Positions 1 to 6,413 of a stretch of DNA of 10,812 nucleotides are shown in pieces. The notes under the pieces are model-generated. The model saw only the letters and a program-made list of their open reading frames with translations. It was not told where the DNA came from and searched no databases. The position numbers were made by a program, and so were the translations under genes. Each line of letters starts with the position of its first letter. Position 1 is the stretch's first letter. Source of the stretch: DATBIO01 sp036556965 (GTDB taxonomy: Bacteria; Acidobacteriota; Vicinamibacteria; Fen-336); contig DATBIO010000001.1 of the NCBI GenBank assembly GCA_036556965.1, positions 1 to 10,812 of the forward strand, read 5' to 3'.

Positions 1-1122
1 CTCGCGCTTCATGACCACGCCGGGCACCGTGGCCGCCGTCTTGCCCCCGCGGAGCAGGACCATGTTGACGGCGCCCTTCTCGCCCGTGCCACGCACCAGC
101 ACCGTGTAGAAGCCGGGCGCCAGCGCCTCGCCGGAGGGCGCGCGCGCCTCCCGCTCCAGCTGGAGCCGCGCCGGCATCTCGCCCTTCAGGGTGGCCTCCG
201 CGCGCGTGGTGGCGCCGGCCTGGGCCGAGGCCCGCGCCACCTCGGTGGTGATGGCGAAGCCGCCGGGACGCACGCCGGTGAGGCCGCGCGTCCGCGTCCA
301 GGTGCCGTCCGCCTTCACCTCGTCCGCGCGCACGCAGAGCGTCTGCTGATTGCCACCTTCCATGCTGGCCACGCCCGGGGAGGCGTTGGTGAGGCGGACG
401 GGCAGCGTCTCCTTCAGCTCGTGGAGGCCGCCCAGGGTGACGGTGAGCGTGGTGCGCTGGCCCGAGAGCAGGTGGGTGGTGGGCGCGGCGAGCTTCACCG
501 ACACGTTGCGGTAGGTGCCCGTGGCCACCACCTGGCCGCGCTCGCGGACCTCGACGGGGGTGGCGGCCATGCCGTCCTGGGGCCCGCGCACGACGAGCTG
601 GCGCGGCGACTCGGCCATGGGCTGCGCCGGAGTGCCGCCGATCCGCGCCTCCGAGTTGGACAGGTCGCCGTCGAAGGCGCCGGCGATGGGAAAGGCGCCG
701 CCGCCCTGGCCCACGGCGGGGATGGCGTAGGCCGTGGGCGCCGCCGCGGGCGCGCGCAGGGGCACCCTCACCTCGCCCACGCGCTTGCCCTTCTTGTCGG
801 TGAGGACCACGGGGAGGCTGCCGGCCGCGGGGGCGTCGAACGTGCGCACGCCGGGGCCGGCCGCCGCGGGCTGGGCCCCGAGCTGCACGGAGAACGCGGC
901 CAGCTCCTCGCCGTGGCGTGCCTGGTCCTTGGCCGTCTTGCCCGAGGGCACGGGGTTGACGGTGGCGCTGGCGCGGTCGCCGGGGGCGAGGTCGCCGGGG
1001 AGGTTGACGTAGACGGTGCCCGCGGGCACCTCGAAGCTGACCACGTGGACCTCGGGGGTGGACTCCAGGGACCCCGCGCCGGCGGCCAGGGCGGCGGCCA
1101 CGATCAACGAGCCCACGGTCAT
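1..1122 (-). CDS. Exported beta-rich protein of unknown function (C-terminus beyond left edge)
   Basis: The first 374 codons of a gene reading leftwards off the window. The ATG at 1122 is chosen because AGGAGG (1128-1133) lies 5 bases upstream and a TATCAT hexamer lies just before that. The N-terminus (residues 1-18, MTVGSLIVAAALAAGAGS) is hydrophobic with small residues suited to signal peptidase cleavage, but lacks the usual Lys/Arg n-region. The rest is Val/Thr/Gly/Pro-rich with alternating hydrophobic residues, few long helices and a single cysteine, which suggests several immunoglobulin-like beta-sandwiches: roughly 20-125 (with PGDRASATV and PSGKT), 130-210, and 210-374 (with SGQRTTLTVTL and LTGVRPGGF). 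No catalytic motif is visible. It is probably a secreted or envelope protein. I do not recognise the family. It is divergent from the lipoprotein gene at 1373. Existence and strand are secure; function is not. Confidence 0.8.
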   Translation of the reverse strand, partial: MTVGSLIVAAALAAGAGSLESTPEVHVVSFEVPAGTVYVNLPGDLAPGDRASATVNPVPSGKTAKDQARHGEELAAFSVQLGAQPAAAGPGVRTFDAPAAGSLPVVLTDKKGKRVGEVRVPLRAPAAAPTAYAIPAVGQGGGAFPIAGAFDGDLSNSEARIGGTPAQPMAESPRQLVVRGPQDGMAATPVEVRERGQVVATGTYRNVSVKLAAPTTHLLSGQRTTLTVTLGGLHELKETLPVRLTNASPGVASMEGGNQQTLCVRADEVKADGTWTRTRGLTGVRPGGFAITTEVARASAQAGATTRAEATLKGEMPARLQLEREARAPSGEALAPGFYTVLVRGTGEKGAVNMVLLRGGKTAATVPGVVMKRE

Positions 1123-1127
1123 GCCGT

Positions 1128-1147
1128 CCTCCTGCGCGCCGATGATA
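1128..1147 (-). promoter_or_regulatory. Promoter -10 element and ribosome binding site for the left-edge gene
   Basis: On the minus strand TATCAT (1147 down to 1142) matches five of six bases of the sigma-70 -10 consensus and is the best such match I see in this GC-rich window. A perfect AGGAGG (1133 down to 1128) follows, 5 bases before the ATG at 1122. A transcript starting about 7 bases after the hexamer would have a leader of roughly 13 bases, just enough to carry the Shine-Dalgarno sequence. No clear -35 box is visible. The site argues against a longer protein starting from the in-frame GTG at 1170 or GTG at 1206. Confidence 0.5.
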
Positions 1148-1194
1148 ACCAAGAGCGGGGCGCGGGCCACTGGTGCCCCCGCCTCGAGGCGCGG

Positions 1195-1431
1195 ATGGCC
1201 GAGCACCGCGGCGCGCCCGTGGAGGTGCTGCGCCTCGGCGTGCCGGGAACGGGCCCGCCCTTCTACCTGCGCATGTGGGAGCTGGAGGGCGCGCGCCTGC
1301 GGGCGCGTTCGCTCTCGGGGGCGCAATGCGGTACTCTCCCGCCCCGAGTCCCTCCATTGGGTGAGGAGAAGAATGGGAGCCCAACGCTGGGTTGTCCTGG
1401 CCGGACTGGTCGTTCTCTCGTGCTCGGGTGA
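1195..1431 (+). other. Possible small gene or gene remnant in the divergent intergenic region
   Basis: An open frame of 78 codons begins at ATG 1195 with GAGG (1186-1189) 5 bases upstream. Up to about 1325 its base pattern is coding-like: by my hand count of about 45 codons, roughly 93% GC at third positions, 80% at first and 58% at second. That part reads as a plausible soluble peptide (for example VEVLRLGVPGTGPPFYLRMW). The same frame stays coding-like upstream to about 1157 without a start, which fits a 5'-truncated remnant. After about 1330 the frame loses this character, and it overlaps the lipoprotein gene at 1373 by 59 bases in a different frame, so the annotated end is unlikely to be a real C-terminus. 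I recognise no family. It may be a short protein, a decayed gene, or chance in high-GC DNA. Confidence 0.22.
1332..1337 (+). promoter_or_regulatory. Candidate -10 hexamer TACTCT for the first PKD lipoprotein
   Basis: TACTCT lies 35 bases before the ATG at 1373 and fits the TANNCT pattern seen before four other genes here. The only -35 candidate is TTCGCT (1308-1313) with an 18-base spacer, a poor match. A start about 7 bases downstream would give a leader of about 29 bases carrying GAGGAG (1363-1368), so this is a conventional leader with a ribosome binding site. Confidence 0.3.
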
Positions 1432-2218
1432 CCACTCGCCGGTCGCCGAGAATCCCGCCGCCGCGCCGCAGGGGGCGGCGCCCGCCGGCTGGACGGTCAC
1501 CAACGGCAACACGCTGACGGAGACGTTCGCGGACGGAACGAAGCGCGCCACCCACCTGGCGGCGGCGCCCGCCACCCTCGTGCGCAGCGCGACGAACGGC
1601 AGCCCGGTCATGGTCCTCAAGACCACGCCCGCCTTCGTGGACACCACCCCGCCCTCGATCACGGGCGAGGCTCCGCTGACGGTGAAGTTCAACCTCTGCC
1701 AGAGCTCGGACCCCGACCAGAACGAGGCCAACCCGGAGCAGGGGGACACGCTGAACTGGCAGTTCCATTTCGGCGACTCGGGCAACCCCGCCTTCGACGA
1801 GGACGGGACATTCAAGCCGGACTTCGACCACTTCTGCCGCGTGGAGCACACGTACGCGAAGGGGGAGTACACGGCGACGGTGGCGGTGACGGACAAGCAC
1901 CTCGAGGACCAGGCCAAGGACGTGGTGGCCCTGGCGCGCGTGACGCAGAGCATCCGCATCCGCTCGGGGCCGACGTCCTGCCCCATGCCGGACTCCAGCG
2001 TCGCCTGGTCCTTGAACTTCCACCCGGATATCTTCCAGTCCTCGTGTACGTGTCCGGCCACCGGCGAGACGGTTCCCGTGATCACCATCATCGGCCCGAA
2101 TCCCGGCGGCTTCGTCGGAGCCTGCCTGGAGGCGGGCGGATTCCCCATCTTCGGCACCAGCTTCCCCCCGAACGCCTGCGTGTGCGCCGACGGCTTCCCG
2201 TTCCCCGGACCGGTCTGA
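1373..2218 (+). CDS. PKD-domain lipoprotein, paralog 1 of a tandem pair
   Basis: 281 residues. ATG 1373 is preceded by GAGGAG (1363-1368) and starts a type II signal peptide: basic n-region (QRW), hydrophobic core and lipobox VLSC with the acylated Cys at 17, so the mature protein should be membrane-anchored. Residues 18-95 are a variable Ala/Pro/Thr-rich linker. Residues about 100-195 form a PKD-like beta-sandwich with SDPDQ, FHFGDSG, HTY and YTATVAVTD, and a probable disulfide between C109 and C155. The tail (about 200-281) holds six cysteines: C203, C225, C227 (as CTCP), C251, C269 and C271. It has no enzymatic motif; PKD domains usually bind proteins or polysaccharides or act as spacers. 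The next gene is a paralog with cysteines 17, 109 and 155 at identical positions, so a recent tandem duplication is likely. Ligand and role are unknown. Confidence 0.88.
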   Translation: MGAQRWVVLAGLVVLSCSGDHSPVAENPAAAPQGAAPAGWTVTNGNTLTETFADGTKRATHLAAAPATLVRSATNGSPVMVLKTTPAFVDTTPPSITGEAPLTVKFNLCQSSDPDQNEANPEQGDTLNWQFHFGDSGNPAFDEDGTFKPDFDHFCRVEHTYAKGEYTATVAVTDKHLEDQAKDVVALARVTQSIRIRSGPTSCPMPDSSVAWSLNFHPDIFQSSCTCPATGETVPVITIIGPNPGGFVGACLEAGGFPIFGTSFPPNACVCADGFPFPGPV

Positions 2219-2244
2219 TTCCCGCGAGTCGTTGATCCCGGCCA

Positions 2245-2271
2245 GGCGCCGCCGCCCCGCGCGGCGGCGCC
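2245..2271 (+). terminator. Strong GC hairpin between the two lipoprotein genes
   Basis: GGCGCCGCCGC (2245-2255) pairs perfectly with GCGGCGGCGCC (2261-2271) around a 5-base loop, an 11-bp all-GC stem. It begins 26 bases after the stop of paralog 1 and ends 43 bases before the start of paralog 2. No T-run follows, so it is not a classical intrinsic terminator. It could cause partial termination, protect the 3' end, or set different expression of the two paralogs. Confidence 0.5.
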
Positions 2272-2314
2272 GCCGTTCGTGCTCGTGCCTGCCGTCCCTC
2301 CAGAGGAGAGAGAA

Positions 2315-3121
2315 ATGAGAGCCCGCTGCTGGGTCGTCCTGAGCTGTCTGGCCGTCCTTTCCTGTTCCGGGGACCGCTCGCCGGTGGCCGACAGCCCGGC
2401 GGCGGCCACGGACCCCGCCTCCCTCGTCAAGGCCACCGTCTCGGCCGACGGTCGCGTCACCGAGACCTTCGCGGACGGAAGCACGCGCAGCAGCATGCGG
2501 CCGGCGGCCGCCGGCATCCCCCTCGGCCTGGCCAACGGCCGCCCGGTGATGCTGCTGAAGACCACGCCGCGCGCGGACGACTCGACGAGCCCGCCGACGG
2601 TCAGCGGCCCCGCGCCGCTGACCGTGAGGTTCAACCTCTGCCAGAGCTCGGACCCCGACCAGGACCTCGAGAACCCCGAGCAGGGCGACACCATCAACTG
2701 GCAGTTCCACTTCGGCGACTCGGGCAATCCCGCGTTCGACGAGGACGGGACCTTCAAGCCGGACTTCGACCACTTCTGCCGCGTCGAGCACACGTACCAG
2801 CGGGGCCAGTACACGGCGACGGTCAGCGTGACGGACAAGCACCTCGAGGACCAGGGCAAGGACGTGGCGGCCCTGGCCCGCGTCACGCAGCAAGTGGCCG
2901 TCGACGCCTTCCGGCCGGCCGAGGACGCGGGTTCCTGTCCTTTCGTGGAGCAGGCTGCGTCCCTGTGGCTCGCCACCGGCGACTTTGCCACTCCGCTCTG
3001 CACGTGCCCCCTCAACGGGCAGGTCCTGCCCTTCCTCTTCGCCTACGTCGACGGCTGCAGCGGCGCGGGGTTCGGTGGGGCGATCTGGTCGGGCGGTGGC
3101 ACTTGTGGTTGTCTCCCCTGA
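2315..3121 (+). CDS. PKD-domain lipoprotein, paralog 2 of a tandem pair
   Basis: 268 residues. ATG 2315 is preferred to the in-frame GTG at 2279 because GGAG (2305-2308) sits 6 bases upstream and only this start gives a proper lipoprotein signal (MRARCWVVL...VLSC, acylated Cys 17). The PKD-like domain (about 100-195) is close to 88% identical by eye to that of the preceding gene over about 90 residues, including FHFGDSG, DEDGTFKPDFDHFC and YTATVSVTD, with C109 and C155 in the same places. The N-terminal linker is diverged but keeps TETFADG and VLKTTP-like blocks. The tail is strongly diverged yet keeps a six-cysteine layout: C208, C229, C231 (CTCP), C248, C264 and C266. C5 and C11 lie in the signal peptide and are probably not functional. 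It is a surface lipoprotein of unknown function, probably co-expressed with its paralog. Confidence 0.88.
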   Translation: MRARCWVVLSCLAVLSCSGDRSPVADSPAAATDPASLVKATVSADGRVTETFADGSTRSSMRPAAAGIPLGLANGRPVMLLKTTPRADDSTSPPTVSGPAPLTVRFNLCQSSDPDQDLENPEQGDTINWQFHFGDSGNPAFDEDGTFKPDFDHFCRVEHTYQRGQYTATVSVTDKHLEDQGKDVAALARVTQQVAVDAFRPAEDAGSCPFVEQAASLWLATGDFATPLCTCPLNGQVLPFLFAYVDGCSGAGFGGAIWSGGGTCGCLP

Positions 3122-3161
3122 GGCACCGGTCGCGCGACGGCACGGGCCCAGGCACGCGAAC

Positions 3162-3198
3162 CGCGCCGCCGGCCTGAACGCGCCCAGGCGGCGGCGCG
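3162..3198 (+). terminator. Bulged GC hairpin after the second lipoprotein, abutting the pdxA start region
   Basis: CGCGCCGCC (3162-3170) pairs with GGCGGCGCG (3190-3198). After a single bulged G (3171), GCCTG (3172-3176) pairs with CAGGC (3185-3189) around an 8-base loop. That makes 14 pairs with one bulge. It lies 40 bases after the lipoprotein stop. No T-run follows. Its right arm ends 1 base before the TATCCT hexamer at 3200, so it may both end lipoprotein transcription and shape the pdxA promoter. Its outer arms share GCGCCGCC/GGCGGCGC with the hairpin at 2245-2271. Confidence 0.5.
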
Positions 3199-3199
3199 C

Positions 3200-3205
3200 T
3201 ATCCT
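3200..3205 (+). promoter_or_regulatory. Candidate -10 hexamer TATCCT for pdxA
   Basis: TATCCT, preceded by CGC, lies 6 bases before the GTG at 3212. A transcript starting about 7 bases after the hexamer would begin at or beside the start codon, giving a leaderless message. No Shine-Dalgarno sequence is present, which agrees with this. No -35 box is seen. Confidence 0.35.
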
Positions 3206-3211
3206 GGGCGG

Positions 3212-4183
3212 GTGGTCGCGCGCAGGCCGACGCTGGCCGTCACCCTGGGCGATCCCGCGGGCATCGGCCCGGAGATCGTCTTGCGGGCGCTGGCCGCCGA
3301 CGACCGGCCGGACGTGGCGGCGATCGTCTACGGGCCCATGCACGCCCTCAACGACCGGGCGCGGCGCTTCGGGCTTCCCCTGCCCCAGGAATCGGGGGCG
3401 CGCGTGGTGGACCTCGAGGCCGAGGAGGCGCCGCTGGGGGAGGCGTCCGCGGCCGGGGGCCGCGCCGCCGCGGAGGCGGTGCTGCGCGCCGCGCGCGACG
3501 TGCAGGAGGGGCGCGCCCACGCCCTGGTCACGGCGCCGCTGAGCAAGGAGTCGCTGGCCGCCGCCGGCTACCGCTGGCCGGGCCACACGGAGATGCTGGC
3601 GGAGGCGGCGGGCGTGAGCGACGTGGCCATGCTGTTCGTGGGAGGCGGCCTGCGCGTCGCCCTCGTCACCATCCACCGCTCGCTGCGCTCGGTGCCCGAC
3701 GCCGTCACCGCCGACGAGGTCGTGCGCGTGGCCCGCCTCGTGCACCGCGAGCTGCCGCGCTTCGGGGTGGCCAAGCCGCGCCTGGCCCTGTGCGGCCTCA
3801 ACCCGCACGCGGGGGAGGCGGGCCTGTTCGGCGACGAGGAGCAGCGCGTGCTCGCCCCCGCCGTGGCCGCCCTGCGCGCGGAGGGCGTGGACATCGCCGG
3901 CCCCCTCTCCGCGGACAGCCTGTTCGTGCGCGCCCTGCGCGGCGGCTTCGACGCCGTGGTCGCGCTGTACCACGACCAGGGCCTCATCCCGGTGAAGCTC
4001 GCCTCGTTCGGCCACGCCGTGAACGTCACCCTGGGCCTGCCCTTCGTGCGCACGTCGGTGGACCACGGCACCGGCTTCGACATCGTGGGGGAGGGGAAGG
4101 CGGACGCGGGCAGCCTGCTCGCCGCCATGCGCCTGGCCGGGGAGCTGGCCCTCGCGCGGGGGGAGACGCCTCGCCGGCCGTAG
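3212..4183 (+). CDS. pdxA: 4-hydroxythreonine-4-phosphate dehydrogenase (vitamin B6 synthesis)
   Basis: 323 residues, the usual length for PdxA. The enzyme oxidises 4-phosphohydroxy-L-threonine with NAD+; decarboxylation gives 3-amino-1-hydroxyacetone phosphate, which PdxJ uses to make pyridoxine 5'-phosphate in the cytoplasm. The family signatures are present in order: VTLGDPAGIGPEI near the N-terminus (about 9-22), TAPLSKE (about 108-114), GHTEML (H125), VTIH (H155), LNPHAGE (H199), YHDQGLIPVK (H254) and TSVDHGTGFDI near the end. H155, H199 and H254 correspond to the three metal-binding histidines of the E. coli enzyme. GTG 3212 is the start because it puts TLAVTLGDPAG at the usual distance; there is no ribosome binding site, but a TATCCT hexamer lies 6 bases upstream. 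It is not in the surA-pdxA-ksgA arrangement of enterics and has no B6 neighbour here. Confidence 0.97.
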   Translation: MVARRPTLAVTLGDPAGIGPEIVLRALAADDRPDVAAIVYGPMHALNDRARRFGLPLPQESGARVVDLEAEEAPLGEASAAGGRAAAEAVLRAARDVQEGRAHALVTAPLSKESLAAAGYRWPGHTEMLAEAAGVSDVAMLFVGGGLRVALVTIHRSLRSVPDAVTADEVVRVARLVHRELPRFGVAKPRLALCGLNPHAGEAGLFGDEEQRVLAPAVAALRAEGVDIAGPLSADSLFVRALRGGFDAVVALYHDQGLIPVKLASFGHAVNVTLGLPFVRTSVDHGTGFDIVGEGKADAGSLLAAMRLAGELALARGETPRRP

Positions 4184-4209
4184 TTGACGCCCGCCGCCTG
4201 CGCTAGACT
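4184..4209 (+). promoter_or_regulatory. Candidate promoter for the phosphatase/ATP-grasp operon
   Basis: TTGACG (4184-4189), immediately after the pdxA stop codon, is a five-of-six match to the -35 box. TAGACT (4204-4209) is a -10-like hexamer preceded by CGC. The spacer is only 14 bases, shorter than the usual 17, so the two may not work together. A start about 7 bases after TAGACT would leave a leader of about 11 bases before ATG 4228. That leader is pyrimidine-rich and has no Shine-Dalgarno sequence. Confidence 0.4.
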
Positions 4210-4227
4210 CGCGCCTCCCTTCGTCCC

Positions 4228-5535
4228 ATGGCGCACCTGCTCATCGGATCGGTGTCGGCCACCACGGCCTCCGTCTGGGTGCGGGGCGACCGCCGGTCGG
4301 GAGAGGCCCGGCTGCGCTATCGCGCCGTGGGGACAGGCGCCTGGAGCCAGGCCACGGTTCGGCTCGAGGTCCACCGAGGGTACTGCGCGGTGGCCAACCT
4401 GGCCGGTCTGGCCCCGGGCACGGCCTACGAGTGCGAGCTGTCCTTCAGCAAGGCTCCCCCGCCGCCCGTGCGCACGGGCGCGTTCCGCACCGCCCCCGCG
4501 GGCGACGCCGACGTGGCCTTCATCGTCGGGAGCTGCAACTTCTCCAAGCTCGCGCTCTTCAACTCGAAGAACGTGGACGCGGCCTGGACGGGCATCGGCG
4601 CCCTGGCCGCCGCCGTCGGCGCCGACTTCATGATCCACTGCGGCGACCAGATCTACTCGGACCTGCCCGGGGTCACCGATCCCGACCTCGGCTACTTCCA
4701 GCGCGAGTACCAGGGCGCGTGGAAGCGCAGGCCCACCGCCCGCGTGCTGGCCAGCCTGCCGCACTACATGATGCTGGACGACCACGAGATCTTCGACGCC
4801 TTCTCCAACGACACGCCCTACCTGTGGAAGCCCTCGCCGCCCATCCGCGACTTCGCCCTGGAGGCCTACCGGCAGTACCAGCACGCGCACAACCCCCAGA
4901 CGTACCCCGGCCCCGCGCTCTACTACGCCTTCGAGTTCGGGGGCGTGCGCTTCTTCGCCCTCGACGTGCGCTCGGAGCGCTGGAAGCGCCACGACCCGCA
5001 GATGATCAGCGTCCTCCAGATGGCGGAGTTCAAGGCCTGGCTCCTGGCCCACGCCGGCGCGCCCAAGTTCGTGGTCACCAGCATCCCCTTCGTGGCCGAG
5101 GCGCGCGACAAGGACGACAAGTGGTGCGGCGATCCGTTCAAGCCCCAGCGCGACGAGATCGTGGACTTCCTGGCCGCCCGCGGGATCGGCCGGCTGTGCT
5201 TCCTCACCGGAGACATGCACTGCTCCTACCACGCCGAGATGCGCATCACCGCGCCGGGGGGCGCCGCCATCACCGTGCACGAGCTCATGGCCAGCCCCAT
5301 CAACCAGGTGGCCACGGGCATGCACCAGTTCGTGGACCGGCCGGCGCGCAGCACCCCGGGGGGCGCCACCTACCAGACCCTGCCCCTGGACCCTGCGCGT
5401 TTCTACGGCAGCCACTCCAACGTGATGGTGGTGCGCTACCGGCGGGCGGCGGCGCACGTGGTCTGGGAGGTCCACCGCACCAAGGGCGCTCCGACCCCGC
5501 CCGTGCCCGTCCTCAGCGGCGCGTTCCCGCTCTAG
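4228..5535 (+). CDS. PhoD-family (alkaline phosphatase D-like) metallophosphatase, apparently cytoplasmic
   Basis: 435 residues. The N-terminal 95 or so look like the fibronectin-like beta-sandwich of PhoD proteins (LIGSVSATTASVWVRGD; LAPGTAYECEL at about 61-71). The metallophosphatase domain follows: GSCNFS (about 110-115), GDQIYSD with D140, LDDHEIFD with D184, D185 and H186, FALDVRSE, and TGDMHCSYH with D329, H331 and H335. These motifs place the family's metal ligands. PhoD enzymes are typically phosphodiesterases or phosphomonoesterases using Ca/Fe-type centres; the substrate cannot be read here. Classical PhoD carries a twin-arginine export signal. This one has none and starts directly at the first beta-strand, so it should stay in the cytoplasm. 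The stop codon overlaps the GTG of the following ATP-grasp gene (TAGTG), implying coupled translation and possibly a shared pathway. Confidence 0.9.
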   Translation: MAHLLIGSVSATTASVWVRGDRRSGEARLRYRAVGTGAWSQATVRLEVHRGYCAVANLAGLAPGTAYECELSFSKAPPPPVRTGAFRTAPAGDADVAFIVGSCNFSKLALFNSKNVDAAWTGIGALAAAVGADFMIHCGDQIYSDLPGVTDPDLGYFQREYQGAWKRRPTARVLASLPHYMMLDDHEIFDAFSNDTPYLWKPSPPIRDFALEAYRQYQHAHNPQTYPGPALYYAFEFGGVRFFALDVRSERWKRHDPQMISVLQMAEFKAWLLAHAGAPKFVVTSIPFVAEARDKDDKWCGDPFKPQRDEIVDFLAARGIGRLCFLTGDMHCSYHAEMRITAPGGAAITVHELMASPINQVATGMHQFVDRPARSTPGGATYQTLPLDPARFYGSHSNVMVVRYRRAAAHVVWEVHRTKGAPTPPVPVLSGAFPL

Positions 5536-6413
5536 TGCCTTCGGCTCCGGGAAGGGCCCGGGTGGCCCTGGCCACCAGCGCCGCCCACGCCACGCTGACC
5601 GACGACGACCGCCTGGCCGCGGAGGCCCTGCGGCGCCGCGGCTTCCAGGCCGTCCCCCTGGTGTGGAGCGGGCCGGGCACGCCGGGAGCGCCACCGCCCG
5701 TGGCGATGGTCATCCGGTCCTGCTGGGACTACCACCATCACCCGGCGGCCTTCCTCGCCTTCCTGGAGGAGACCGCGGCCGGCGGCGCGGCGGTCTTCAA
5801 CCCGCCCGCGCTCGTGCGCTGGAACGCGCACAAGGGCTACCTGCGGGACCTGGCCCGCGCCGGCGTGCGCATCCCTCCCACCCGCGTGGTGGAGCGGGGG
5901 ACCGAGGTGAGCCTGGCCTCCCTGCGCGCCGAGCTGGCGGCGGAGGTGCTGGTGGTCAAGCCGGCCGTGTCCGCCTCCGCCGAAGGGCTGTGGAGGACGG
6001 GGGAGGCGCCGTCGCCCGAGGAGGAGACGCGGCTGCGCGAGGCGGCGCACGCGCACGACGTCCTGGTGCAGGCCTACCTGCCCGAGGTGGCGGAGCGGGG
6101 CGAGTGGTCGCTGGTGTACCTCGGCGGCGCGTACTCGCACGCCGTGCTCAAGCGGCCCGCCCGCGGCGACTTCCGCACGCAGCGCGAGCTGGGGGGCACG
6201 GCGCGCGCGGGGGAGCCGCCGGCGGGCGTGCGCGCCGCCGCGGAGCGCGCGCTCGGGGCCCTGCCGGAGGCGCCGCTGTACGCGCGGGTGGACCTGAGCG
6301 CGGGCGCCGTGCTGATGGAGATGGAGCTCATCGAGCCGGAGCTGTACTTCGGGCTCCATCCTCCCGCCGCCGGCTCGTTCGCCGCCGCCCTGGCCGCCGC
6401 CCTGGCCCGTTAG
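5535..6413 (+). CDS. ATP-grasp ligase, DcsG/RimK-like
   Basis: 292 residues from GTG 5535, which overlaps the upstream stop (TAGTG). GTG 5562, preceded by GGGAAGG, is the alternative and gives 283 residues beginning VALATSAAHATLTDDD. The pre-ATP-grasp part has RSCWDYHHH (61-69) and a WNAHK block (96-100) followed by GYLRDLARAGVRIPPT. The ATP-grasp core has VVVKPAVSASAEG with K142, VLVQAYLPE, EWSLVYLGGAYSHAVLKRP and the metal-binding MEMELIEPE (E262-E269). ATP-grasp ligases join a carboxylate to an amine or similar nucleophile through an acyl-phosphate. The RS-x-WDY and WN-x-HK blocks are, as I recall them, typical of uncharacterised proteins related to the D-cycloserine ligase DcsG and to RimK/glutathione synthetase enzymes. 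The substrate is unknown, and no other cycloserine gene is nearby. The stop codon overlaps that of smpB on the other strand by 4 bases. Confidence 0.85.
   Translation: MPSAPGRARVALATSAAHATLTDDDRLAAEALRRRGFQAVPLVWSGPGTPGAPPPVAMVIRSCWDYHHHPAAFLAFLEETAAGGAAVFNPPALVRWNAHKGYLRDLARAGVRIPPTRVVERGTEVSLASLRAELAAEVLVVKPAVSASAEGLWRTGEAPSPEEETRLREAAHAHDVLVQAYLPEVAERGEWSLVYLGGAYSHAVLKRPARGDFRTQRELGGTARAGEPPAGVRAAAERALGALPEAPLYARVDLSAGAVLMEMELIEPELYFGLHPPAAGSFAAALAAALAR

Noticed and set aside
421..1012. Plus-strand open frames opposite the left-edge gene
   Set aside because: They are Gly/Arg/Ala/His-rich strings antisense to a minus-strand gene that has a promoter-like hexamer, AGGAGG and a coherent beta-rich product.
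1123..1206. Longer start (GTG 1170 or GTG 1206) for the left-edge gene
   Set aside because: The frame is open upstream and reads plausibly (PLLVIIGAQEDG before the chosen Met). However, AGGAGG and TATCAT lie inside that extension at the right distances for ATG 1122, and the extension would bury the export signal.
2279..2314. GTG 2279 as start of the second lipoprotein
   Set aside because: It would add 12 residues before the basic n-region and spoil the lipoprotein signal. ATG 2315 has GGAG at good spacing and aligns exactly with the paralog.
3568..5694. 708-codon open frame on the minus strand across pdxA and the phosphatase
   Set aside because: It lies antisense to two genes with clear family motifs and intact catalytic residues. 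Its product is an Arg/Gly/His/Val-rich low-complexity string with no recognisable domain, typical of antisense frames at about 74% GC where stop codons are rare.
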